Below the pieces are notes generated by a model. It worked only from the letters and a program-made list of their open reading frames with translations, made no database searches and was not told where the DNA came from. The position numbers were made by a program, and so were the translations under genes. From Benincasa hispida (Eukaryota; Streptophyta; Magnoliopsida; Cucurbitales; Cucurbitaceae), in NCBI RefSeq assembly GCF_009727055.1, contig NC_052350.1, forward strand, positions 35,054,607 to 35,118,606: a stretch of DNA of 64,000 nt, given 5' to 3'. Each line of letters opens with the position of its first letter. Positions within the stretch are counted from its first letter, which is position 1. Shown in pieces: positions 44,956 through 56,323 of the stretch.

Positions 44956-47140
44956 AAACTCTTCTGTCTTCTCTTCTTTGTAAATTCAAATAATATATGA
45001 TGCAAGGAAGAGTATCCAGGACAGTTATTTATTTTACTCTTATTTATTTAATGATTTTGTGTACTGTTTAAGTGTTAGGAAGAAGCTGTTCAACAATATT
45101 CTTCTTCTTGCTAAGATAGTGGGAATGGGAAATGATTCTGTATATAGATGTTTGGGACATAAACATTTGAATATGGACAATGAACAGTTCCTACATATTC
45201 CAAAAGTTGTTTAGCTATAAACATTGGGTTTGAATGATTTATATTTGTTTTTGGGTATGGTTGTGGTTTTTTGGCGATCTTTTGATTAGGTTTTAGTTGG
45301 TTTTTAGAGTGTATTTGGGATGGCCTGTGAGAAGTGCTTTCAAATAAAAATCACTTTTTCTGTAAGCATTTTTGGAGAAAGTACCAACTTAGGTTGTGTT
45401 TAAAATGACTTTGTCTAAGTATGTATGTAGTGTATGGTAATATTTAAAAGGTTTAAATTCCATTTTGATCTTTTAAAACTTTCACTTCTAAACTTCATCA
45501 TGTTTATTTTGATATTTGAGCTTTTAAATTTGTACTATTTTGGTGACCTAAATGGTTTGTTTTTAAAAGTTGGATTACAAAAATAGTCTTTTTTGGAAAT
45601 TTGAGATAGAAATGTAAAAAACATAAATTTACTAGTGGTTGATAGATATAGAGAACAATCTGAAAATTCAAGGATAAAAATAAGATTTAAACATATCTCA
45701 AAAGTTTTTTTTTTTTATCAAATTAATTATAAAATACATTTAGGATATTGCTCAAAGAAAACCACCCAATGAGATGATTATTGAAAAAGTTATTAATCCA
45801 AATTCGCCCACATTTTAAAAAGTTAATATGAATGTATTAAGTGAATAAAACACATAACTATTTCAAAGACAGGTTGAAATCTTGATGGAGGGAGAGGGCG
45901 AGGAAAAAAGAGAGGGAGTTACAATCATCGAATTTTGGGTGGATTTGGATTAACTTTTTAAGTATTTATTCTTTTTAAATAAGTCATTTTAAAAAAATTT
46001 GAAGTGTTTTGATAACCACTTCACATAACTTTTGATGTGTATTTTAGCTTAATTTTATCAAAAGAATTTAAATAAAAATATTTTTTTGAAAAATATTTTT
46101 TTCTCTAGTAAATCCAAATAGGCCATTGGTCTCACTCATAAGATCTTTATAGCCACCATCAACAGTTTAGAATTTTGGTCTTTGGAATGGGTTAATGGTT
46201 CATTTTGGCTAAAATATTTTTTCAACGTAGGTGTTCAGGTTAGTTTATATACACTTCAACTAATTTTACGGGATAACTCGTCTATAAACTTTTAAAATGT
46301 CTAATAAAAACATTGATTTTAAATTGTGTCTAGTGAGTCCTTGATATATTCAACACTTTTTAAAATTTAGGGAATCTATTAGACATAATATTAAAATTTG
46401 TATCTCATAGGATTTTAAATTCTCAATTTTATATATAATTGATATGTGAATTAAAAATGACAAATAGATTGGGCACACTCCAAGTATTCACCAAGTCAAA
46501 GTTGGAGTAAAAAAAAAAAAGAAAAGAAAAGAAAAAGAGAAAACAACCAAAATTCTATGTCGAATTCGCATCAAGAATTGGGTAGATTCTATTTTTTTTT
46601 CTTTTTAAAAAAAGTGGTAGAATTTGGGATGCTATTAAAAAAAATTCAATTTCCTAAGCATAAATTATACTTTAATTCAAATTAAGAATTTTGTGTCCAT
46701 TTTATTAAATTTAGAGCCAATTAAGAATTATTGTGTCCATAAATTAAAATTTCGAGATAAATAAATGGCAAACTTACAAATTTTATATGTCTCCAATCTA
46801 ACCATTTGATCACAACGATAGGCTCAACGAATTCAATGGCGAATAAGCTTGGATCACAATTGATAAACTAAATGCTTGATTGAGTCTGAAACTATAAATT
46901 AGATCGAGCTAAGTAATTGAAATCATTTAGGTCCAAACTATAATCCAATTCAAGCCCATTGTGAAAATTTGAGGAAAAAAAAAGATTGGGCTTAAGTGTG
47001 ATTTAGCCCAGTCCAATTTTTGGGCCCAAATGCAACTTAAGCTCATCTTAAGACCCATGAAAACTCTATAAATAGGGTTTTTCCCCCTTCAATTTTGAAG
47101 AGACTGAAAGAACTGAAAACTTAAGCTCTGAAGTACTTCA
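44956..47140. other. 3' flank and intergenic sequence, no gene seen
   Basis: AT-rich, with no protein-like frame on either strand. The words TATTTGGGAT (about 45312) and AATCCAAATA (46111-46120) are near inverse complements about 0.8 kb apart and might be ends of an old MITE-like element. From 46940 the sequence has AGCCCAGTCC/TTGGGCCC words and a TATAAATAGGG at about 47071 that could be a promoter remnant, but no gene follows. Confidence 0.5.
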
Positions 47141-47573
47141 ATGCTAAAATCAAATGAGAAGAGAAGACTCTCAAAAGCCTTGATGTTCTGAAGAACACAA
47201 TTGTCCTGAAACTTTGAAGATTAGAAGACTAAAGCTCTAAAGCTCTGAAGAGTGTAACTCTTTTGAAAATATGAAGAATAAAGCTCCAAAGATTAGCTTT
47301 TGCTCTCTTGAAGATCTAAAAACTAAAGCTTATAAGAGTTCTCAAATATCAAAAGACTCTCTAAAGCTCTTGAAGTCTGAAACTTTGGCGACATTCTAGA
47401 GCAAAAGCCAAAGACTTTAGATGAAAATTCTAGAGATAATTAAAAAAAAAAAAAAAAAAAAAAAAACCCAAAACAATCCTCAAACTTTTGAGAATCAAAT
47501 ACGTCTTTGAAGACTAAAAGCAGTTCAAAATTCATACAACTTCCAAGTCCAAGAACTAGCTTCCAAACAAGTT
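47141..47573. repeat. AAG/CTC-rich low-complexity sequence with poly-A tract
   Basis: Repeats of GAAGACTAAAGCTCT-like words and a 26-base A run (about 47440-47466). The same type of sequence (AAGCTTCAAAG, GAAGACC..AAGCTC) resumes at 62609 after nest 2, so this is one host stretch split by the insertion. Confidence 0.6.
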
Positions 47574-48204
47574 GCAAATGTTGGGATTTATGCCCTAAAA
47601 CCTCGTAATTTATTAGTTAATTAATTTAATTATTAATTATGCAGTAGTAATTTATCCATTAACCGAAAAAAGTCCAAGGTTATTATATGCAGTCTTGAGC
47701 AGTATATAGTTGACATACAAGGTAGATCATGTTCAAGAAATAACCTCAAAGATCTATAGTATATAAGTAAGGTTGGGTGTCTTATCCTGATGACACTACT
47801 GATACGACCTAATTTGTAATAGTTACAAATAGTTTGATCTAAATCGTTCATGTGGAGATATGTGAGTGGGTTATCCTACAAAGAGCTTGTATAAGATCAG
47901 ATCGTGAAATATTTAATCTCTCTTCATAAATCCATTAATTGATGAGATTAATATTCCATAAAATGATCATGTGCCACTCGATCTTAATCCTGAGTGATTT
48001 ATGAACTCTTATTTGTGAGGTCAGTCCTTTGATTTGCAAGGGTGATAGTGACCCGAGTTGTCAACTCAATAACCTACCATTTTAGGGATTTGATTAAATG
48101 GGGAGTGATAACTTGTAAAATACAAGTTATTTTACCTTTTTTATTTAGAACAATTAGGAAATCTACTACAAAAATGCATTAGTTTGATAAGAAAAGCGTA
48201 CAAT

Positions 48205-50827
48205 CACTACTACAGAAATTTGATTACTTGACCTTTTTTTAATGTCAAGTAAAGGGTATACTTGACACTTATAAAAGCGTTGAGTATTCGAGTGTCAAGT
48301 ATAGTGTGATAACTTGACTCCGAAAAAACGTCAAGACAAATGTTTTTTGATACAATTTTCGTATCAAGAAAGATAATACACTTGACATTGGTGGTATGTC
48401 AAGTTTATTGATTCTTGACATTGATTACGTATCATATATGATAACTCTTTGACATTTTTAATGTGTCAAGTATATGTCTTAAATGCCCCCATCGATATTC
48501 TCATTTTTTGTCTTGTATTCCAACAATATAATTACATCAACTAAATAAACATTATACATTTAAGATCTATCAACTCAATATATTCACTAAAAATCCATAT
48601 GTTCAACTATGACCTTTCATATGAACACTCCTCACAAACTATAACAATATTTCTCTTTCACATGTACATGCACAAAATAAAATTTCAATTATTGCTTTTG
48701 TATACAAAACTCAACTTTCAACAAACACAAAAGTGACAAATTGTTTAATAAATAACCTCTCAACAAAATACATTATTTAATCTATACATTGAGCTTTGAA
48801 GTCTAAAGATCGAGAACTAAGGGTCAGACAAACCATGTTTAAACAAATCAACCTGCAAAATAGAATAAAGGATGATAACATTAAATTTCAAAATATATAA
48901 ATAAGTGTTAAGATACAACAACGACAAAAAGTCAAGCACATGCTAAAATTTAAAATAGAAGAGTGCAGATACCTTTCTCCCAACTTTCACAAAAAATAGA
49001 GAATATTGGAAGCCCAATCTTATTTACAAGCAATAAAAAATTTCTTCAAAATTTCATTCACCAAAATAACCAATTAACTCCAAATAGATTACCCAAAGTG
49101 TGGCTTGATTCGAATGCCACTTCAAAACTATAACAAAGTAATCCAACCTATGAAAAGTTCAATAATAATGGTTACAAAACGCAAATTCCAGCAACTATGT
49201 AACAATTCCAAAAGAGTTTCAAGGCCTTAATACCAATCAAAACATCCAAACATCGTTACCTTTGTTGGACAGTGGCTTCAATCCCTTGAAATCTTTGAAT
49301 TGAACATCAAAAATTGAAAATAACTCAATTATTAGACCAATACTTCAATGGGTAACAAAGAACTATTAATACTAACCTCCAAACTTACCAAAACCTTACC
49401 AAGATCAGTCTCAAACGTATTTGATAGCAACTCAACTCCTTCCAACACTTCAAAATCAATCTCATCATCAAACATTCAAACAAGCACATCATTACAGAAG
49501 ATGCTACATTAAAACCCAAATCACAAATTCATTCAAATACATCCAAAACATTTACCCGAAGTGTTTGCTCAAATCGATGCTTCACTTAAGTCTCGACCAA
49601 CTTTCCTAAAAAGAAAACAAAAGAGGAACAAGAAAACTCATACACTGATTTATTTGTCTAGTCTGAATATATATCAAACCAAAGTTTAATAACAAGTTAC
49701 TAAAAGTTACCAAAATTTGCCAAAGTCAAAACTTGCAACCCGGCACAACATGCTTCCAATCTTCAAACTCCGCTACAACCTGAATCTATGACCCAAACAT
49801 AATGGGTTTTTATCAAAACTAACCCAAAATCAAATAATAATCAAGATTATGCATATAAACTCACAGAATTACCAAGCCTTACCCAAAACAAGGATTGAGG
49901 GCATTCGACTACAGATCTGGGCGGGGCTGGGGGCGTTCGACTACAGATCTGAGTAGGGCTGAAGTGACGGAAGCGTTTGGCTATAGATCTGGGTGGGGCT
50001 AAAGCGACGGAAGCATTCGGCTACAAATCTAGGCGGGGTTGAAGCGAAGAAAGCGGTTGGGGGTATTCGGCTACAAATCTGAGCGGGGCTAAAGACTCGC
50101 GAACGACGTGCACAGCTGGCCGGCTGGCACGGCTGAGTAGACAGCCAAGGAGTTGAGCAGACGACAAAGGAGAGGGCTGGCGCGGCTGAGCAGACGACGA
50201 AATGAAAACTCAATAATAGCGACGCGAATGGAGGTGAGGGGAGAATGGAGGCTGACGACGGCTAAGGCTCTCGGGCGCACAAAGAAGGAAAAAATTGGGG
50301 GGAAGGCGAAGGTCATGAATGAGATGGTGAAGGAGGAGAGAAATATTTTTTAATTTCAAAAAACAAAAAAATATTATTTTAACAAAAGAAATCAAATAAA
50401 ATAAAACTTGAGAGGGAAATGAAAACGTGAGAGGGAAATATTATTTTATTTGATAATTTTGGTAGGAGGGAAACTAAATTTGAGAGGCAAATGAAAATGG
50501 GAGAGGGAGGGAAACAAAAAATAAAGATTAAAAAAATATACTTTTTATATTTTACTTGACATGAAAATATGTCAAGTAAGAGCTTCTTATACTTGACACG
50601 AAAAACGTGCCAAACAAGACCTTATATTACTTGACACGAAAAACGTGTCAAATAATGGTTCGTGTGAAAATATCCGGAATATTCCGTCAATATCCGCTTT
50701 TTTAACCCTTTTACTTGACATTTTCTTTCCTAAAAGATCATTACTTGACGTAATGACCTTTTTTTCCAAAGAAACGTCAAGTAATTAAAAACTACAACCG
50801 TCAAGTAATGTAGATTTTGTAGTAGTG
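48205..50827. mobile_element. Non-autonomous CACTA transposon, TSD AAT
   Basis: The terminal inverted repeats open CACTACTACAGAAATTTG on the left and, reversed, CACTACTACAAAATCTACAT on the right. The 3-bp target duplication AAT is at 48202-48204 and 50828-50830, the length usual for CACTA (En/Spm) elements. Subterminal regions (48219-48480 and 50550-50815) are packed with TACTTGAC/GTCAAGTA words in both orientations, probable transposase binding sites. At 2.6 kb with no transposase frame it is non-autonomous. The 3' LTR copy (near 59835) shows the empty site ATAATTAATCATATCC. Confidence 0.92.
49901..50100. repeat. GC-rich tandem repeat in the CACTA element, 5 units of 32-50 bp
   Basis: Units start near 49901, 49933, 49973, 50013 and 50063 and read like GCATTCGGCTACAGATCTGG followed by GCGGGGCT and a variable AAGCGACGGAA. 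They make the minus-strand frame 49941-50213 (90 codons) look Pro/Ser/Phe-rich, but that is the repeat translated rather than a protein family. Confidence 0.75.
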
Positions 50828-52340
50828 AATTAATCATATCCTACAATCATATGCTTAAAAAATTGATAATCCTTTAAAATTATAGAATTTGTCACTTTTG
50901 GATGTAGGATTCTGTCGAAAATGGAGAAAACCAACAAAAGAAGTAAGTCGTAGCCATGAATCCATAGAACTAAGTTTGATGCCAAACTTGGCATTGCATA
51001 GTTCCACGCAATGAGATGAAACATGATTAGAAATACGACAGACACGTGGGCGATAGAAGTCAAATAAAAAAGATCAATTTGGCAGCCAATGTGAAAAGTT
51101 CATGGCAGAGGCAATGAATCTCTGATGTGAGGTAGACGATGCGACAGGGCATTGAATTCAATGTGAGGTGTTAGCATAATCATTAGAAAGAGACATGGAA
51201 CCTTCCTTTTGACGCCTATAAATAACCCATCGAAGAATTGTCTAAGAATCAAACGTCTAACCAAGAATTTAGCCAAGGCTATGCTCATTTTCCACCTCAC
51301 ATCTGCCATAGTCACCACCTCTGAAGCTTTTCTTTGAGGAATTTCGGGTGAAAGCTCAATTTTCTTCTCTAAAAAGGAAAAAGAACATCACCATCATTAC
51401 AACCACCGTGAAGCAGCCACCATTGGACCTAAGGAAGCAATAAACTGCAACCCGCGGTTTGACACTCTCCACCCTTGTCTTTTATTTCATTCTTCTTATC
51501 ATTAGTATTTGTATTATTCTATAGAGATTGAAAAACTCTCATTATCAATATGAATTCTATTACATTATTCTATCAATCCATGTTTTTTCCATCTAGCATG
51601 AGCAACTAATTTCATAATGGGTTGGGAAGGATAAGACTATCATGTTACTAAGTAATACATAAGTAAGCGTTCAACTTGTTTAATGTATGCTTTATAAACT
51701 ATTTAGATCAAATCGAGAGATTACTCTAGATAGAATCAATCATTGTTTGAAAAAGTAAGAGATTTTAGAACCCATTAAATAAAAGAAGAAATAGCTTTAG
51801 AAATAAAAGTTAACCTTCTGCATGAAATATTAATCGCATACATCCTAGAAATAGGGTATTGTGGCTCAAAGTACTGAGAGGTGAAGTTCATAATTTATGA
51901 GTAAGTTGTGCATGAACGTGTGGCTTATACATTGCTTAGGAAATATTGGTAGAAATCTTTCTCAACCCTATTTTATTTATTGAAATCTCATCTCTTGACC
52001 CCGTAAGCCGCTTTATTTTATGTTGTAATTGTCATTGCATACTTACCATCATCCATTGCATCGTCACTCACACACCCACCATCATTCACACACTGTAGTT
52101 GTAATCAGTAAGGTAGATTAAGCAAATAACATCATCGCATACTTGAGGAAAAATTCGCATTAAGATTGAAATAGTTATTTCATCGCATGATTAGGCGTGA
52201 TCCTTATGTTCGACCTGGACTCTCTAGGACTCTTATTGAGCTTGCATTTGGGTTCAATTAGATAGAATAATACTTTTATAGTTTAAAATGATCGATGTAC
52301 GGTTAATTTTTATCACATCATCCCAAAACGCATCAAGTTT

Positions 52341-52358
52341 TTGTCGTCATTGTCAGGG
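52341..52358 (+). other. Primer binding site, tRNA-Asp type, decayed
   Basis: After the LTR end GCATCA comes AGTTTTTGTCGTCATTGTCAGGGA, the position and shape of the Athila site (TGGCGCCGTTGCCGGGGA) with several changes. Confidence 0.7.
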
Positions 52359-52545
52359 ATTACAGTAGCTAAGTTGCACTGAAATCTTTATTTTTTATTT
52401 ACAATAATCTCGATTTTTGGTGTATTGCATCCTTATCTGCAAAGAGGTGCAAACATTACATGAGCAAGGGTATAATGCCCAGAGAAATTTTTGCAGACAC
52501 ATAAGATCGAACAAGAAGAAACAACAAAAGAAAAAAGCTCGAGTT

Positions 52546-52985
52546 ATGGCAAACCCACAAAATAACTCGGAGGTTCCAAATGTGGTTAATAACGTAGTGG
52601 CTCTTACCAATCCTATACATATTCTCAACGCTCGTAACAGACCGATTAGAGATTATGATTCACAAACTTTATATGACTTTTCATCTGGAATCATGTGTCC
52701 AGCGTTCGATGGGACCATATTCGAGATGAAAATGATAAAATGATCCAAATAGCTGGATAGTTTGGAGAAAGACCAAGCCAGGATCCTCATGCTCATTTAA
52801 GAAGTTTCATTGAGATATGTAACACCTTCGTGCTCCTGAATATTACTCTAGAAAAAATTAGGCTTTCCCTATTTCCATTATCTCTGAGGTGAGTGGCCCT
52901 GAAGCATTGGAATCCAATATTTCAAGCAAAACTATCGTTAAGGAGGGCCTCTAAGGAAGATGTTTGCCACATTCGAGCAGAAACA
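52546..52985 (+). pseudogene. Athila gag, 5' fragment, frameshifted
   Basis: From ATG at 52546, MANPQNNSEV and then ARNRPIRDYDSQTLYDFSSG (the Athila gag opening) up to a TGA at 52741-52743. After a frame change, PQDPHAHLRSFIEICNTFVL-type sequence follows (about 52785-52850) and then decays near 52985. Compare the copy at 11184. The rest of gag is missing or replaced. Confidence 0.88.
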
Positions 52986-53193
52986 AATGACTAAAGGTGA
53001 TAACGGTAATACGACTAAACAACCAAGAAGAAACGTTGAAGAAAATGTAGTCTCACTTGGCGCTGACCTGGAAGAAGTGGAGATTTAGGAAGAAGATATG
53101 CCTCTCCGAAGGAAAAATGCCAAAGAAAGGAAAGAGAAGCGCACCGTGGGAATGCAAGAGGATGTGATTTTGTCCGCATCCTCTGTGTAGTGG

Positions 53194-53634
53194 ATGGCGG
53201 CCACTTTGGCCAGCAAAACGAAGAAAGCTAAAAAAGGCCTCCAAGATTTGAGGAAGGAAGCCAAAATTCTCATTACGATGAGTAAATTTCAAAGAGAAGT
53301 GCGCAATGAAGAAATTGAAGAAGCTGACAATGCGGCGAGGAATAAATCAGTTGAGCCTATGCAAATAGGCAGCTCAGAAAGAGTTGTGGTGGAGTTGATA
53401 GATTCAGAATTCATTCCAAACATTACTCCGTCTATCACCCTTTATTGTGATAACAGTGGTGCAGTGGCGAATTCTAAGGAGCCCCGTAGTCATAAACGAG
53501 GAAAACATATTAAGCAAAAGTATCATCTCATTAGGAGGATTGTGCAACAAGGAGATGTGATTGTCACACAGATTATTTTGGAACACAACGTTGTTGATCC
53601 ATTTACGAAGGCTCTCACTACTAAAGTTTTTTAG
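53194..53634 (+). pseudogene. Chimeric frame: unknown N-terminus joined to copia RNase H end
   Basis: 146 codons open. The last 75 or so are the C-terminus of copia RNase H: ITLYCDNSGAVANSKEPRSH, KRGKHIKQKYHLIRRIVQQG and VVDPFTKALT. The first 65-70 (TKKAKKGLQDLRKEAKILIT..., Lys/Glu-rich) do not belong to copia RNase H and may come from the surrounding Athila element or another insert. The frame ends at TAG 53632-53634. Copia-like LESMGL continues after it. It is a fossil junction, not a likely working protein. Confidence 0.8.
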
Positions 53635-53794
53635 GGTCACCTGGAGAGCATGGGTCTATGAGATATGAGTCACTTAATCTAGGGCAATTTGATATTGTAC
53701 ATCCCCCTCATGGTATTTGATACTATATATACTCCATTACATTGTAATGTATTTGATACTATACAACCCATTCATTTTAGGACAAGTGGAAAAT

Positions 53795-55590
53795 TGTTGG
53801 AGTTCATGCCTAAATCTCATGTATCTTGTAGTTTGTAAAGAAAAATTACATATCTGATAAAATAAGAGGTATTTTATTGATGTTTAGACTGCATTAATTC
53901 AATCAAATAAACTAAGATCCAAGGTTATTTTATAAGACTTAAACATGTATGTGGAGACATACAAGTAGATCATATTTAAATAATAACTTAAATGGTTTGT
54001 AGTAGATGGATAAGACTGGGTACCTTGTTCTGGTGACACTACGAATACGACCCACTTTGTAGATGTTATAATTGTTGTAAAGTGCTACAAATGATCTGAT
54101 CCTAATCATTCATGTGGAGACATGCGATGGGGGATATTCTATACAAAGAGTTTGTATAAGATCGGACCACGAAATGAATAGACTCTCTATATAACAACTA
54201 GTAGAGACTTACATTTCACTAGGATGACCATAGGTGACTTGACCTTAATCCTGAGTGAGTTATGAACTTCTGTTTATGAGGGTAATCCTTTTATTTGCAT
54301 GGGTTAGAGTGGCCTTGTTAGCCGACTCAACAAGCCTACCATTTTGGGGATCAGGGAGTTGGGAACACAACTACACAAGATGAAATTCACTCCTTTCCAT
54401 CTTTAGAGAAAATAGATAAATTGCTCCTTTAATAGCTGATTTCAGGTCTTGAACATTAAGGCATCAACCTCTCATTGGCCCGAGAGGTGTTAGTTTATAA
54501 TTGGACTATAAATTGTTTGTTCATTAGAGAAATTAGTGGTACTTAAAAAGTTAGATATAACTATAAGGGTAAAACGGTAATTTGATCCAACTGTAATTAT
54601 GAGCGGTTTGTGAAGGATTAACTCACCGTTAATTGGTTATATCCATGGACACATAAATATATCTACAACCCGAATAGTGAAACTATTGGTCTTTAGTGGA
54701 ATGCCTGGTAGTTAATGAACATTGATTAATTTAATTAAAGAGCTTAATTAATTAATCTCATATCATTGGAGCTTCTAATCCATAGGTCCATAATGTCCCC
54801 ACGATAGCTCACTAAAGGAAAGACAAGAGAAATGATTTTGATTATTCAATCAGTTGATGAAATAGCATATTAATGAGATTAATATGATATGGTTAATTAT
54901 AGATTTGATCTATAATTAAGAGAGAAATATTTTGATAGGATTCAAATAATGAATTCTTATGAATTAGATTCATAAAAAATTTGTTAATTAATTTTGAGAG
55001 ATGGAGGCAAATAAACATATGATATTTATTTAATTAATTAACTATATATATTAAATTAGATTTAATATATATAGTTATTTATTAGGTTTGATAATTAATC
55101 AAATAAATGTTATTTGGTTAATTGAGCCATAAAGGCAAATATGGAAATACTTGGAGGAGCAAACCCCTCTCCAAATAAATTGTTTCTTTTGCCCAAATTA
55201 GGGTAAGCATTCGTTTGAGAAAACATAGCCTCCAAATTCTCTCAACAATTTCTCCTCTCCACCATTCTCTATTCCTCTTCCTCCTCCAAGGGTTATAGAC
55301 CACTCCTCTACTGTTGGATTCCAAGAGAATATCAAGGTCTCTCTTACAGTGGTGTTCATTGTTCATTGGAGATTCATTACGAAGAAGAAGCTTGGAATTT
55401 TTGTGAAGATAAAGGGAATCTACAAAGATAAGAAATTGTTCTTCCTTCTTTTCTATTTTTTTCAAAAGCATGCTGAATTAAATATGTTTATCCTATATTT
55501 TATTATGCTTGTTGCTGTATTTATTTCATTAAACCAAAAATCGAAATGCAGGGCGTTTTACACACTTTCGCTCGGAATTTTATCCCTTCA
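53795..55590 (+). repeat. Copia 3' LTR belonging to the RNase H fragment
   Basis: It starts TGTTGGAGTTCATGCC right after a purine-rich AGGACAAGTGGAAAA and ends TTTTATCCCTTCA at 55590 (about 1.8 kb). Frames inside (55118-55471, 55349-55594) have no protein resemblance. Confidence 0.8.
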
Positions 55591-56323
55591 ATAGATACAT
55601 TTGTTATACATTTAATCTTTTATTCAATAACTCAATTTAAGCGTATCAAACCAAAATAAAAGATTAAGCTTATTTCTAATCGAATTAAACATAGGTCTTA
55701 TTATGAAAGCATGCAATTCCTTTTCCATTACATATATATGTATATCCTATGGTGGGATTATGCTATATGACATGCATTATGATATACAACAAAAAAATAT
55801 CATACATCAAATGCATAAAATAAAAGCTTCAATTTGGATCGAGATTGGTTTCCTAAACTTCTAATTAAATTAATTTAACTAAACCAAAAAAATTAAATTA
55901 AATTATTACAATTAATAATGAAGAAAAACAGCTGGAATCTAAACCATCAGAAGTCGAACTATCAAACCGTGTACCATTGGGACGTTATTCGCAGCATCAC
56001 GACGCTCCGCGTAGCTCCTTTGCCCGTTCATCCGTAATACTCCATCCTTGCTCCGTTCTCCACCAAATCGAAGTCGAAACTTGATCGCGATCGACACAGA
56101 CATCAAATACAAACTCGATAGCTTAAAAATATTGCCCAAAACAACGAGCCCTTTACATATCGACTCTTTAACGAATAGTAAAAATCTAAAACCAATTCCG
56201 AAAACATCCAAATGAGAAAACTTCATTCAACATACAATTATGCTGAATTAGTAAACCCACCATTACTCTGTATACGTTTGAAAATTAAAAGTAGGACAGA
56301 AACACACGCTTTGATACCAAATT
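55591..56323 (-). repeat. Reverse copia leader with primer binding site
   Basis: On the minus strand, CAATTTGGTATCAAAGC (tRNA-Met-type site, about 56308-56324) is followed by leader sequence that includes ATGTCATATAGCATAATCCC, close to the leader at 4950. The minus-strand frame 55939-56226 (95 codons) lies in this leader and I see no family match. Confidence 0.75.

Larger units (their letters stand above)
48106..52335 (+). repeat. Athila 5' LTR, with CACTA insertion
   Basis: It begins TGATAACTTGTAAAATACAA and ends CCCAAAACGCATCA. Own sequence is 48106-48204 and 50831-52335. The first 25 bases hold a tight hairpin: ATAACTTGTA and TACAAGTTAT around AAA (48108-48130). Blocks match the 3' LTR throughout with scattered substitutions. 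Confidence 0.9.

Noticed and set aside
49941..50213. 90-codon minus-strand frame in the CACTA element as a protein
   Set aside because: It is the translation of a short tandem repeat, with no domain.
55939..56226. 95-codon minus-strand frame as a gene
   Set aside because: It lies between a primer binding site and further leader of a reversed copia element; no protein family recognised.
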